DNA from: Gammaproteobacteria bacterium
GTDB lineage: Bacteria; Pseudomonadota; Gammaproteobacteria; Steroidobacterales; Steroidobacteraceae
Assembly: GCA_027452045.1 (NCBI GenBank)
Contig: DAIDHH010000141.1
Span: 1-64,000, forward strand
DNA length: 64,000 nucleotides
Direction: 5' to 3'
The position numbers were made by a program, and so were the translations under genes. Below, piece after piece: positions 9,332-17,107 of the stretch. Position 1 is the stretch's first letter; every line of letters starts with the position of its first letter. Under the pieces are notes generated by a model, which searched no databases, was not told the origin of the DNA, and saw only the letters and a program-made list of their open reading frames with translations.

Positions 9332-9907
9332 TCATCCGGCCGGCGCCCCGCCTGCCAATCGTTCGATCAGCCAGGCACGCGCGAATCGCAAGTCGCGGTC
9401 CACTGTGGCCTTGGACATCTTGAGCAGATCGGCGGTCTCCTCCGCGGTCGCACCCAAGAAGAGCCGCAACTCCACCATGCGGGTCTTGCGCGCGTCGATC
9501 AGCTCGAGTTCTTCCAATGCCCGGTCGATGTCCAGCACGTCCGCCGAGGGGCCGACGGTCGTGCCGGCGGTTTCCGGATCGAGCGGAATGCGAATGCCTC
9601 CGTCGCGTTTGTCGCGTCGCTCGGCGCGGGCTGCGTCCACAATGATACGGCGCATCAGCAGCGATCCAAGACTGAAGAAATGTTCGCGATCGGTGAACTG
9701 CAGTCGCCGCTGTTCTGCGAGCTTGAGGAACAATTCATTGACGACGCCGGTTGGCTGCAACAAAGTGGCGGGCGACTCGCCGCGAAAAAGCGCTCCGGCA
9801 ATCTGCCTCAAGCGCGGATAGACAAGAGCGAAAAGCGGGTCGAGTACGGCCGCGTCACCATCACTCCAGCGCCGCAGCAACAAGGTGACATCGCCGTCCG
9901 AACTCAC
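9332..9907 (-). CDS. ECF-type sigma-70 factor (kinase-linked)
   Basis: About 191 residues with region 2 (PLFALVYPRLRQIAGALF..NELFLKLAEQ) and region 4 (MVELRLFLGATAEETADLLKMSKATVDRDLRFARAWL, a helix-turn-helix). The 'LLQPTGVVNELFLKL' block is typical of the ECF group found next to Ser/Thr kinases. The ORF track starts at a TTG (9922); I prefer the GTG at 9907, though neither start has a strong ribosome binding site. It is the promoter-proximal gene of a two-gene operon with the kinase, which may control its activity by phosphorylation. Confidence 0.88.
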   Translation of the reverse strand: MSSDGDVTLLLRRWSDGDAAVLDPLFALVYPRLRQIAGALFRGESPATLLQPTGVVNELFLKLAEQRRLQFTDREHFFSLGSLLMRRIIVDAARAERRDKRDGGIRIPLDPETAGTTVGPSADVLDIDRALEELELIDARKTRMVELRLFLGATAEETADLLKMSKATVDRDLRFARAWLIERLAGGAPAG

Positions 9908-10261
9908 GAATCCGCGCCCCAAGCGTCGTTGCCCGGCCTCCCGGCGGCACGCAATGCAATGACCAGCGGCAGTGACATCGGCAAGATGTTAACAGCTAAA
10001 GGCGCCAAGGGCGTGGCGAAATCGAAAGCCCATCGCGGGTTCCCGCGTGGCCGGCATCCGTGACGGACAGCCTGCCGACGGAATTTTATGTCGATAATTC
10101 AATGACATGGGAGCGACCACACGGAACCGCTCCTCTCTTCGGCGCGAGCGGATACGACATACCGCCCGAGGCGTCGTGAGTCATTTTTCGCTGTCTCGGC
10201 GCCTACCATGCTGACGGACCTGACGTAGCAAATGCCAAGTCCTCCGCAATGAAGCCTGCAC
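9908..10261. other. Intergenic, no gene seen
   Basis: About 350 bp between the minus-strand sigma gene and a plus-strand membrane protein. An AT-richer patch near 10080-10105 (ATTTTATGTCGATAATTC) could hold promoters for either side. I see no ORF, repeat or hairpin worth calling. Confidence 0.4.
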
Positions 10262-10552
10262 ATGATCGAACTATTGAAACTTCTCATGGACGGTCTCGTC
10301 CTCCGTGACACGGCCCGCAAGGGTTTGCTCAATTGGAAGGTCGTGCTCACCGGCTTCGGCTTCGTCATTTTCCTCTACGGCACCGGGCTGCCGGCCGGAC
10401 TCCTATACCAACGCAACCCGCGCTACGAGTGGCTATTCATCGCGACGCTGTGCGTCGATGCCATCGCCTTCATTCTCGTTATTGTTTTGGGCACCCGCTG
10501 GTACTTCCGAGCGACGGCAGCCCGCAATGAAAAGAGCCCCACGTCGCAATAG
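10262..10552 (+). CDS. Small two-helix membrane protein
   Basis: A 96-residue protein with two membrane helices (VVLTGFGFVIFLYGTGLPAG, about 27-46; WLFIATLCVDAIAFILVIVL, about 58-77) and a short charged C-terminus. No family recognised. The start ATG follows AATGAAGCCTGCAC with only a weak ribosome binding site. The next gene, 71 bp on, is another small membrane protein in the same direction. Confidence 0.55.
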   Translation: MIELLKLLMDGLVLRDTARKGLLNWKVVLTGFGFVIFLYGTGLPAGLLYQRNPRYEWLFIATLCVDAIAFILVIVLGTRWYFRATAARNEKSPTSQ

Positions 10553-10623
10553 CCCCTGCGCCCGGGCCTGGTCGCAGTACAACCCGAGAATTCAGTCTGG
10601 ATGACTCGCATGAACAGGCGCGC

Positions 10624-10902
10624 ATGATCTGGCTCTTCTTCATCGGGCTGCAGGTGTTCATTCTCACCAGTGGCATCCGTCAACGCGAACATGACGGCAC
10701 CTGGAGCTGGTCCATGTTCGCGTTCGCCATGGGCTTCATGGTCGTCGAACTCCTCATCCTGCTCCTGCCGCTGCGGTTCGGCATGGTCGGCAGCCGCAAT
10801 TTCGCGGTCGCGTGGACCGCCGCTTGGATCGTCGCCGCTCTAAACTTCATCTGGTTCCTCGCCGTCTGCCGCCGCTGCAAGCCCGGGCGACGCAGCGGAT
10901 GA
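10624..10902 (+). CDS. Small three-helix membrane protein
   Basis: A 92-residue protein, mostly hydrophobic: MIWLFFIGLQVFILTSG, then MFAFAMGFMVVELLILLLPL, then AVAWTAAWIVAALNFIWFLA, with a basic tail (CRRCKPGRRSG). No family recognised. Probably co-expressed with the preceding small membrane protein. Confidence 0.55.
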   Translation: MIWLFFIGLQVFILTSGIRQREHDGTWSWSMFAFAMGFMVVELLILLLPLRFGMVGSRNFAVAWTAAWIVAALNFIWFLAVCRRCKPGRRSG

Positions 10903-11402
10903 CATCCGGGCAACGACATTGACAATACCACAGCGCCATTTCGCGTCGAGAACGCGAAATCCGGCACCGATACCGGCTGCAGTGCGAGCGACAGAAAACC
11001 AGCCTTTTTGACATCCGCTCCGAGCGCGACCTGCTCAGCCATCCGAAATGCGGCGCATCCTGGGAAGGCTAAGTGCTCGAGGAGATCTTGAAGAGCGCCA
11101 TATCGTCTATCCCGGATCGCGCGCCCACGAGTCGGCGCCGGGGGTCAAAGTCGTGCCGGTGAGCGCGAACCCTGAGCTCAGCTCATGACGAGCGCGCTGA
11201 AGGAAATCGCACAGGAATTCGGCCGGATCATCGTCGGGCGCACGTTTGCAACGCGCCATCATGCACGACCTTCCCCGACGCGCGCAGCGCTATCGGCCCT
11301 GAAGCGAGCGCTGCAGCTTTGGGCGTATGAGCGCATCCCTTTTGCAAGCCATTTGCAGGAACTGCCCAAGCCTTACCCAATGGCGTCCGTGTCCTGCGCA
11401 GC
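10903..11402. other. Intergenic, possible decayed sequence
   Basis: About 500 bp upstream of the guanidine operon. Short frames exist (for example 11185-11406, starting MTSALKEIAQEFGRIIVG) but they lack ribosome binding sites and read like a gene remnant. I do not call any of them. No riboswitch-like conserved sequence was found here, which matters because guanidine operons often carry one. Confidence 0.35.
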
Positions 11403-11460
11403 TTGACAGCGCTCATGCCCGCGAGCAGTATTACGAATAGTTAATTCCGTAATACTGCTC
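11403..11460 (+). promoter_or_regulatory. Promoter and operator of the guanidine operon
   Basis: A perfect -35 TTGACA stands at 11403-11408; a weak -10 (CAGTAT, 11426-11431) follows at 17-bp spacing. Overlapping it is a perfect inverted repeat: arms GAGCAGTATTACG (11423-11435) and CGTAATACTGCTC (11448-11460) separated by 12 bp. Long-spaced half-sites are what NikR-type ribbon-helix-helix tetramers bind, and the NikR-like gene begins 20 bp downstream. Autorepression by blocking the -10 is the simple reading. No T-run follows, so this is not a terminator. Confidence 0.7.
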
Positions 11461-11480
11461 CTGCCGCCCCGGGAGGCACT

Positions 11481-11972
11481 ATGAATGACGCGACCGTCCC
11501 ACAGCTTGCACGCCTGAGCGTCAGCCTGCCGAGCGAGCTGCTCGGCGAGCTCGACGCCATGGTGAGCGAGCGTGGCCTGCCGAGCCGCTCCCAAATGATC
11601 GCCGAACTCATCCGGCACGCATTGGCCGAGCATAACGAGGAGCAAGATGAGTCCGTCCTGGCAGGCACGCTCACGCTCATTTACCGCGCGGAGAGCGGCC
11701 GCGTCCGCCAGGCGCTCGCGCAGACTCAGGGCTCCTACGTGGTCGAGATCATCTCTTCGCAGCATGTCCTCCTCGAAGACGACCAGTCCCTCGAAGTGCT
11801 ATTGGTGCAAGGGCCCTCCCGGCGGCTGCACGAGCTTTGCGATGACCTGCGCAAGGTGCGCGGAGTGCAGCAGGTCAAGCTGGTCACCACGACGGCCCTG
11901 CTCCCTCCCCTGCACTCCCATGGCGCCACCGAACCCTCGGCGAGCCCGCGCGCATCCCGGAGTGCCCGATGA
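11481..11972 (+). CDS. NikR/CopG-family regulator lacking most nickel ligands
   Basis: A 163-residue protein with an N-terminal ribbon-helix-helix (ARLSVSLPSELLGELDAMVS..GLPSRSQMIAELIRHAL, about 9-50) and a NikR-type ACT-like C-terminal domain (about 60-140). Aligned by eye to E. coli NikR, the HxH...C nickel site becomes HVLLEDDQS: one His remains, while the second His and the Cys are replaced by Leu and Ser. The effector is therefore probably not nickel. It is the first gene of the guanidine operon, overlapping the next by ATGA, and has a palindromic operator just upstream. GGGAGG gives a good ribosome binding site. Confidence 0.85.
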   Translation: MNDATVPQLARLSVSLPSELLGELDAMVSERGLPSRSQMIAELIRHALAEHNEEQDESVLAGTLTLIYRAESGRVRQALAQTQGSYVVEIISSQHVLLEDDQSLEVLLVQGPSRRLHELCDDLRKVRGVQQVKLVTTTALLPPLHSHGATEPSASPRASRSAR

Positions 11973-12796
11973 GCGGCAGCCCCACGAACAGTCCCGCCGG
12001 CGCACGCGCCCACGCCCGCGCGATGAGCGGAACGGTGGTCGAAGCCATGCCGACCGTTCCCGCAACTCTCGGGCGTGCCCCCCCCGGTGTCACTTCCGAT
12101 CGGATGCTGTGGGATGAGACGGTGGGTCCCGGAGGGTACGCCTCGAAAGTTCTCAATCGCGGCGCACACCTCTGCCTTCAGGATTTGCGTGGCGATGCCT
12201 GCGTGTCGATGCTGCTGTTTAACGCCGAGCAGCCGCTCGAGCGGCTGAACGTCGCCGATACGATCAAAGTGCAGTGGAACGCCTATCTTTGCGCCGGCCG
12301 GGTACTGCTTTCGGACATGGGACGGGTACTAGCTAGCATCCTGGAGGACACCGCCGGGACGCACGATGTCTTTTGCGCTCCCTCGAATGCTGCGATCAAC
12401 ACTCGCCGCTACGGCTCGGGAGAGAACTGGAGCGCGCATCCCAATGCGCGAGATCGGCTGCTGCTGGGGGCCGCCAAGCATGGCCTGGGCCGCAAAGACC
12501 TCCACCCCTGCGTCACCTGGTTCAAGGGTGTGAGCGTCGCCGCCGATGGTGCGGTACGCCTCATCGAGGCGCCCGCCCCGGCGGGCCGGCAGATCACGCT
12601 GCGCGCCGAGATGAATCTGATCGTGGTCCTGGCCAATTGTCCCCACGTGCTCGACTCGCGCTCGCGCTACACGGTAACGCCGGTACGCGTGCTCGCGTGG
12701 CGCGGACCCATCACTTCCAGTGACGATCCGATCCGCAACTCGGCGCCGGAAGTAGCGCGTGCATTCCTCAATGTCGAGGAGTATTTCCGCCGTTGA
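11969..12796 (+). CDS. Carboxyguanidine deiminase subunit (UAAP/DUF1989, longer subunit)
   Basis: A 275-residue member of the 'urea carboxylase-associated protein' (DUF1989) family. Work on guanidine metabolism showed that two such proteins (CgdA and CgdB) form the hydrolase that removes ammonia from carboxyguanidine to give allophanate. Recognisable blocks are NVADTIKVQWNAYLCAG, LLSDMGRVLASI and WFKGVSV. The pocket cysteine-histidine block of the partner protein is absent here. The N-terminal 45 residues are probably disordered. ATGA overlap with the regulator and 30 bp to its partner show co-translation. I have not assigned which is CgdA and which CgdB. Confidence 0.85.
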   Translation: MSGSPTNSPAGARAHARAMSGTVVEAMPTVPATLGRAPPGVTSDRMLWDETVGPGGYASKVLNRGAHLCLQDLRGDACVSMLLFNAEQPLERLNVADTIKVQWNAYLCAGRVLLSDMGRVLASILEDTAGTHDVFCAPSNAAINTRRYGSGENWSAHPNARDRLLLGAAKHGLGRKDLHPCVTWFKGVSVAADGAVRLIEAPAPAGRQITLRAEMNLIVVLANCPHVLDSRSRYTVTPVRVLAWRGPITSSDDPIRNSAPEVARAFLNVEEYFRR

Positions 12797-12826
12797 CCGG
12801 CCGTTGGAGTTTCCGGAGACCGCCCA

Positions 12827-13468
12827 GTGAATGACGCCTTGCCGCCGCTCGAGGGGCGGATCATCCTCGATGAGATCGTGCCAGCTCGCGCCGCATGGGA
12901 CCACATCGTGCGTCGCGGCGAGACCTTGCGCATAGTCGACCTGGAGGGCAATCAGTCGGCGGACTTCCTGCTGTACGCTCTGCACGATGACGCCGAGCGC
13001 TACAGCGCCCAGGACACGATCGCCGCTCAGCGCAATGTCTATCTGACCACCGGAGCGCTCCTCTTGTCCAACGAGGGAAATCCGATGGCCCGCCTCGCGA
13101 GCACCACCGTCGCTCGCCACGATACCATCGGTGGCGCGTGCAGCTGCGAGAGCAACACGCTGCGCTACGGGCACCACACCAAATCTCACCACGCCTGTGT
13201 GGAGAACTTCCTGCAGGCGAATGCGCGTCACGGTCGTGGCAAACGCGACATGGTCTCAAACATCAACTGGTTCATGAACGTCCCTATAGAACAGGACGGG
13301 AACCTGGGAATCGTGGACGGGATATCGGCGCCGGGGTTACACGTCGATCTGCTTGCCGAAATGGACGTGATCGCCGTGATCTCCAACTGCCCGCAGATAA
13401 ACAATCCTTGCAATGCGTTCAACCCGACGCCGCTTCGCGTCATGATCGCCGCGCCCTTGCGAGTTTAG
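12827..13468 (+). CDS. Carboxyguanidine deiminase subunit (UAAP/DUF1989, shorter subunit)
   Basis: A 213-residue DUF1989 protein starting with GTG. It contains the family blocks LRIVDLEGNQSADFLLY, RNVYLTTGALLLSNEGNPMA and the likely metal and catalytic segment CSCESNTLRYGHHTKSHHAC, followed by WFMNVPIEQDG. This Cys/His-rich segment distinguishes it from the preceding paralog and suggests it carries the active site. With that paralog it should hydrolyse carboxyguanidine made by the next gene product. The next start lies 2 bp after its stop. Confidence 0.87.
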   Translation: MNDALPPLEGRIILDEIVPARAAWDHIVRRGETLRIVDLEGNQSADFLLYALHDDAERYSAQDTIAAQRNVYLTTGALLLSNEGNPMARLASTTVARHDTIGGACSCESNTLRYGHHTKSHHACVENFLQANARHGRGKRDMVSNINWFMNVPIEQDGNLGIVDGISAPGLHVDLLAEMDVIAVISNCPQINNPCNAFNPTPLRVMIAAPLRV

Positions 13469-13470
13469 AC

Positions 13471-16400
13471 GTGTTCGAGAAAATCCTGATCGCGAACCGC
13501 GGGGTCATCGCCTGCCGCATCATCCGCACGTTGCGCCGCATGGGCATTGCCTCGGTCGCGGTATTCTCGGATGCCGATGAGGGAGGGCGGCACGTCGAGC
13601 AGGCGGATGAGGCGGTGCGGGTTGGTCCGGCGGCGGCCGCCGAAAGCTACTTAAATGCCGCGGCGATTATCGAGGCCGCTCGCCGCAGTGGCGCTCAAGC
13701 CGTTCATCCAGGCTACGGGTTTCTCAGCGAGTCGCCAACTTTCGCCGCGCGCTGTGAAGATGCGGGCCTCGCCTTCATCGGTCCGACGCCGCAACAGATC
13801 CAGGCATTCGGACTGAAGCATGCCGCTCGAGCGCTCGCGCGCCAGACCAAGGTCCCGCTCATTGAAGGCACTGAGGTGCTTGCGGATGTGGAGGCGGCAC
13901 TCGAGCAGGCGTCCCGAGTCGGATATCCGGTGATGCTCAAGGCGACCGCTGGCGGTGGCGGCATTGGCATGCGAGTCTGCGACGATGCGCAGGCCCTTCG
14001 CGATCAGTTCCAGGCGGTCACGCGCCTGGCGAGCAGCCATTTCGGCGATGGTGGACTCTTTCTGGAGCGTTACGTCCGCCATGCGCGCCATATCGAGGTG
14101 CAGATCTTCGGCGACGGCCACGGTCGCATAGCCGCGCTCGGGGAGCGGGACTGCTCGCTGCAGCGGCGCAACCAGAAAGTGATAGAGGAGACGCCCGCGC
14201 CGGGGTTGGACGATGCTGCGCGGGAGCGCCTGCGGGACGATGCGGTGCGATTGATGAAGGCCGTGAGCTATCGCTCGGCGGGCACGGTGGAGTTTCTTTA
14301 CGACAGCGAACGCCGCGAGAGCTACTTTCTCGAGGTGAATACGCGTCTTCAGGTCGAGCACGGCGTGACCGAGCAGGTTTCCGGAATCGATCTGGTCGAG
14401 TGGATGATCCGCTGCGCCAACGGCGAGCGGGCCTTCCTCGAACCGTGGCTCGAATCGTCGGCCTGGGCGAGCCGCGCTCGCGGCGTGTCGATTCAGGCAC
14501 GACTGTACGCGGAGGATCCGGCGCGGGACTACAGGCCCTCGGCTGGCACGCTCTCCAAGGTCGAATTTCCAGCCGGAATCCGCGTGGAATCCGCCGTGAC
14601 CGACGGCAGCAGTATCACCTCTCACTACGATCCGCTGCTCGCCAAGATCATCGTGACGGCGCCGACACGCGCCGCCGCGGTGCAACAGCTCCAACAGGCT
14701 CTCGATCAGACCAAACTCAGCGGAATCGAAACCAACGTCGAATGGCTGCGCGCGGTCGCACGCAGCGAGTCCGTCCTACGGGGCGAACTCTCGACGCGGG
14801 TGCTGCAGACGGTACGGCATGAACCGCGCACGATCCGCGTGGTGAGCGGCGGTCTGTGCACCACCGTACAGGACTATCCCGGCCGTTTGGGCTACTGGAG
14901 CGTGGGCGTGCCGCCTTCCGGACCGATGGACGATCTTGCCTTCCGGCTCGGCAATCGCCTGCTTGGCAATCCCTCCTCGGCTGCCGGGCTGGAGTGGACG
15001 GCCACCGGTCCTACCCTCGAGTTCGATTGCGCGGTGACCCTGTGCCTCACGGGGGCCGACAGCGCAGCGAGCCTCGATGGCCAGCCTCTCGATCGGTACC
15101 GACCCATCGAAGTCGCGCCTGGTCAGCAGTTGAAGCTTGGTCGGCTGCGTGGTCCCGGGATGCGAGGTTACGTACTCGTACACGGCGGGATCGAGACGGC
15201 CGAATATCTCGGCAGCCGCTCAACGTTCACCCTTGGGGGTTTCGGCGGACACGCGGGACGCGCGCTGGCAGCGGGCGACGTGCTGCATCTCGGTCCCCAT
15301 CCGGGCTTCGTGCCCGAAGCCACCCTGCCCGCGGCGCTCATTCCGCAGCTCAGCCGCGAATGGCGGGTGCGCGTACTGTACGGTCCGCACGGGGCCCCGG
15401 ACTATTTCACGGATGAGGATATTCACTGCATACTCAACGCCGCGTGGCGCGTGCACTATAACTCGAGCCGTACCGGCATCCGGCTGCTCGGGCCACGGCC
15501 GACTTGGGCCCGGCGTGATGGCGGGGAGGCAGGGCTTCATCCCTCGAACATTCACGACAACCCGTACGCAATCGGCGCCATCGACTTCACCGGTGACATG
15601 CCGATCATCCTCGGACCCGACGGTCCCTCGCTCGGGGGGTTCGTCTGTCCGTTCGTCACCGTCCGTGCCGATCTTTGGAAGCTCGGACAACTGGCCCCCG
15701 GGGACATCGTGCGCTTCGAGAGCATCGATGAGCCGGCGGCCGCCACCGCCGCGCGCAAGCGCGAGAAGATGCTCACGACGCTGCGTCCGGTGCGGCCCCC
15801 GGCCCACGCTACGCGTGCGCCACGCACTGCCGTGCTGGCTGAGTTGGCCGCGAGCCCTACACGGCCACGCGCACTCTACCGGCGTCAGGGCGACAGCCAT
15901 GTGCTCATCGAGTACGGCGCGCCGGTTCTCGATCTGACCCTGCGCATCCGTGTCCATGCACTGATGCTCGAGTTCGAGCGGCAACGGCTCCCCGGCGTCA
16001 TTGATGTCACGCCCGGTATCCGCTCGCTTCAAATCCATTACGACAGCTCCCGCTTGAGCCGGGCTCGGCTGCTTGATTGCCTCATGCGCACCGAGGAGCG
16101 TCTCGGTTCTCTCGATGCGTTCGAAACCCCATCCCGGGTGGTGCATCTGCCGCTGTCATTTCGCGATCCGGCCGTCGAGGAAACAGTGAGCCGGTACATG
16201 AACTCGGTGCGCGCCGACGCCCCCTGGTGTCCGGACAATATCGAGTTCATTCGCCGCGTCAATGGTCTCGGCAGCCCGGAGGACGTGCGACGCATCGTAT
16301 TCGATGCGAGCTATCTTGTCGTGGGGCTCGGGGATGTGTATCTCGGAGCTCCGGTGGCGGTGCCACTTGATCCCCGCCACCGCCTCGTCACGACCAAGTA

Positions 16401-17103
16401 CAACCCGGCGCGTACCTGGACACCGCCGAACGTCGTCGGGATAGGCGGCGCATATCTGTGCATCTACGGCCTGGAAGGCCCGGGAGGCTACCAACTCTTC
16501 GGCCGCACCATCCAGGTCTGGAACAGTTACCCGCGTGCCGGAGTTTTCGGCGATGAGCCCTGGCTGCTCAGATTCTTCGATCAGATCCGCTTCTTTCCGG
16601 TTACGCCCGAGGAGCTGCGCGCGTGGCGGGCGGAATTTCCCCTTGGGCGACGCACCTTAAGGATCGAGCCCGAGACTTTCCGACTGGCCGATTACCGCCG
16701 CTTCCTTGCCGAGAACCGCGCCGATATCGACGCGTTCCAGAGTCGCAGGCAGCATGCCTTCGACGCAGAACGCGACGCGTGGCAGCGCGATGCAGCAAGC
16801 GCGCCAACTCAGTGCGACAGCACCGATTTGGTGCAACAGCCGATCAACGTCCCTCCGGGGGTAGAGCTGGTGGAAGCGCCGCTCGGCGGCAGCATCTGCA
16901 GGGTTCTGGTCGAGTCTGGAGATCGGATCGAGCGTGGCATGCCCATTGCATTAATAGAGGCGATGAAAAGCGAATGCAGCGTCCCCAGCCCCATCAGCGG
17001 CCACGTGCGCGCCGTGTACGTTCGTCTGAATCAGCCGATCACCCCCGGTGCCCCGCTGGTGGCGATCGAGCCGGTGGCAAATGTGTCCCCCACGGGAGAC
17101 TGA
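13471..17103 (+). CDS. Biotin-dependent guanidine carboxylase (annotated in databases as urea carboxylase)
   Basis: A 1210-residue enzyme, full length for the family. It has an N-terminal biotin carboxylase domain (FEKILIANRGVIACRIIRT; ATP loop KATAGGGGIGMR; LEVNTRLQVEH), a carboxyltransferase region of two AHS-type domains (about 460-1090) and a C-terminal biotinyl domain with LIEAMKSE as the biotin-lysine site. In the carboxyltransferase pocket the sequence reads GAIDFTGDMP. From memory, fungal urea carboxylase has Asn at this Asp, and Asp marks the guanidine-preferring enzymes. It uses ATP and bicarbonate to make carboxyguanidine. The GTG at 13471 follows the previous stop by 2 bp; the longer ORF in the track is a read-through. 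Confidence 0.93.
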   Translation: MFEKILIANRGVIACRIIRTLRRMGIASVAVFSDADEGGRHVEQADEAVRVGPAAAAESYLNAAAIIEAARRSGAQAVHPGYGFLSESPTFAARCEDAGLAFIGPTPQQIQAFGLKHAARALARQTKVPLIEGTEVLADVEAALEQASRVGYPVMLKATAGGGGIGMRVCDDAQALRDQFQAVTRLASSHFGDGGLFLERYVRHARHIEVQIFGDGHGRIAALGERDCSLQRRNQKVIEETPAPGLDDAARERLRDDAVRLMKAVSYRSAGTVEFLYDSERRESYFLEVNTRLQVEHGVTEQVSGIDLVEWMIRCANGERAFLEPWLESSAWASRARGVSIQARLYAEDPARDYRPSAGTLSKVEFPAGIRVESAVTDGSSITSHYDPLLAKIIVTAPTRAAAVQQLQQALDQTKLSGIETNVEWLRAVARSESVLRGELSTRVLQTVRHEPRTIRVVSGGLCTTVQDYPGRLGYWSVGVPPSGPMDDLAFRLGNRLLGNPSSAAGLEWTATGPTLEFDCAVTLCLTGADSAASLDGQPLDRYRPIEVAPGQQLKLGRLRGPGMRGYVLVHGGIETAEYLGSRSTFTLGGFGGHAGRALAAGDVLHLGPHPGFVPEATLPAALIPQLSREWRVRVLYGPHGAPDYFTDEDIHCILNAAWRVHYNSSRTGIRLLGPRPTWARRDGGEAGLHPSNIHDNPYAIGAIDFTGDMPIILGPDGPSLGGFVCPFVTVRADLWKLGQLAPGDIVRFESIDEPAAATAARKREKMLTTLRPVRPPAHATRAPRTAVLAELAASPTRPRALYRRQGDSHVLIEYGAPVLDLTLRIRVHALMLEFERQRLPGVIDVTPGIRSLQIHYDSSRLSRARLLDCLMRTEERLGSLDAFETPSRVVHLPLSFRDPAVEETVSRYMNSVRADAPWCPDNIEFIRRVNGLGSPEDVRRIVFDASYLVVGLGDVYLGAPVAVPLDPRHRLVTTKYNPARTWTPPNVVGIGGAYLCIYGLEGPGGYQLFGRTIQVWNSYPRAGVFGDEPWLLRFFDQIRFFPVTPEELRAWRAEFPLGRRTLRIEPETFRLADYRRFLAENRADIDAFQSRRQHAFDAERDAWQRDAASAPTQCDSTDLVQQPINVPPGVELVEAPLGGSICRVLVESGDRIERGMPIALIEAMKSECSVPSPISGHVRAVYVRLNQPITPGAPLVAIEPVANVSPTGD

Positions 17104-17107
17104 GCGA

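Noticed and set aside
11185-11406. 73-residue ORF upstream of the guanidine operon
   Set aside because: No ribosome binding site, no recognisable family, and it runs into the operon promoter; more like a remnant or chance frame.
11423-11460. Inverted repeat read as a terminator
   Set aside because: The loop is long and no T-run follows, while it overlaps a promoter ahead of a DNA-binding-protein gene; operator fits better.
11100-11480. A second guanidine riboswitch ahead of the catabolic operon
   Set aside because: I looked for guanidine-I blocks and for the ACGR-loop pair of guanidine-II and saw neither.
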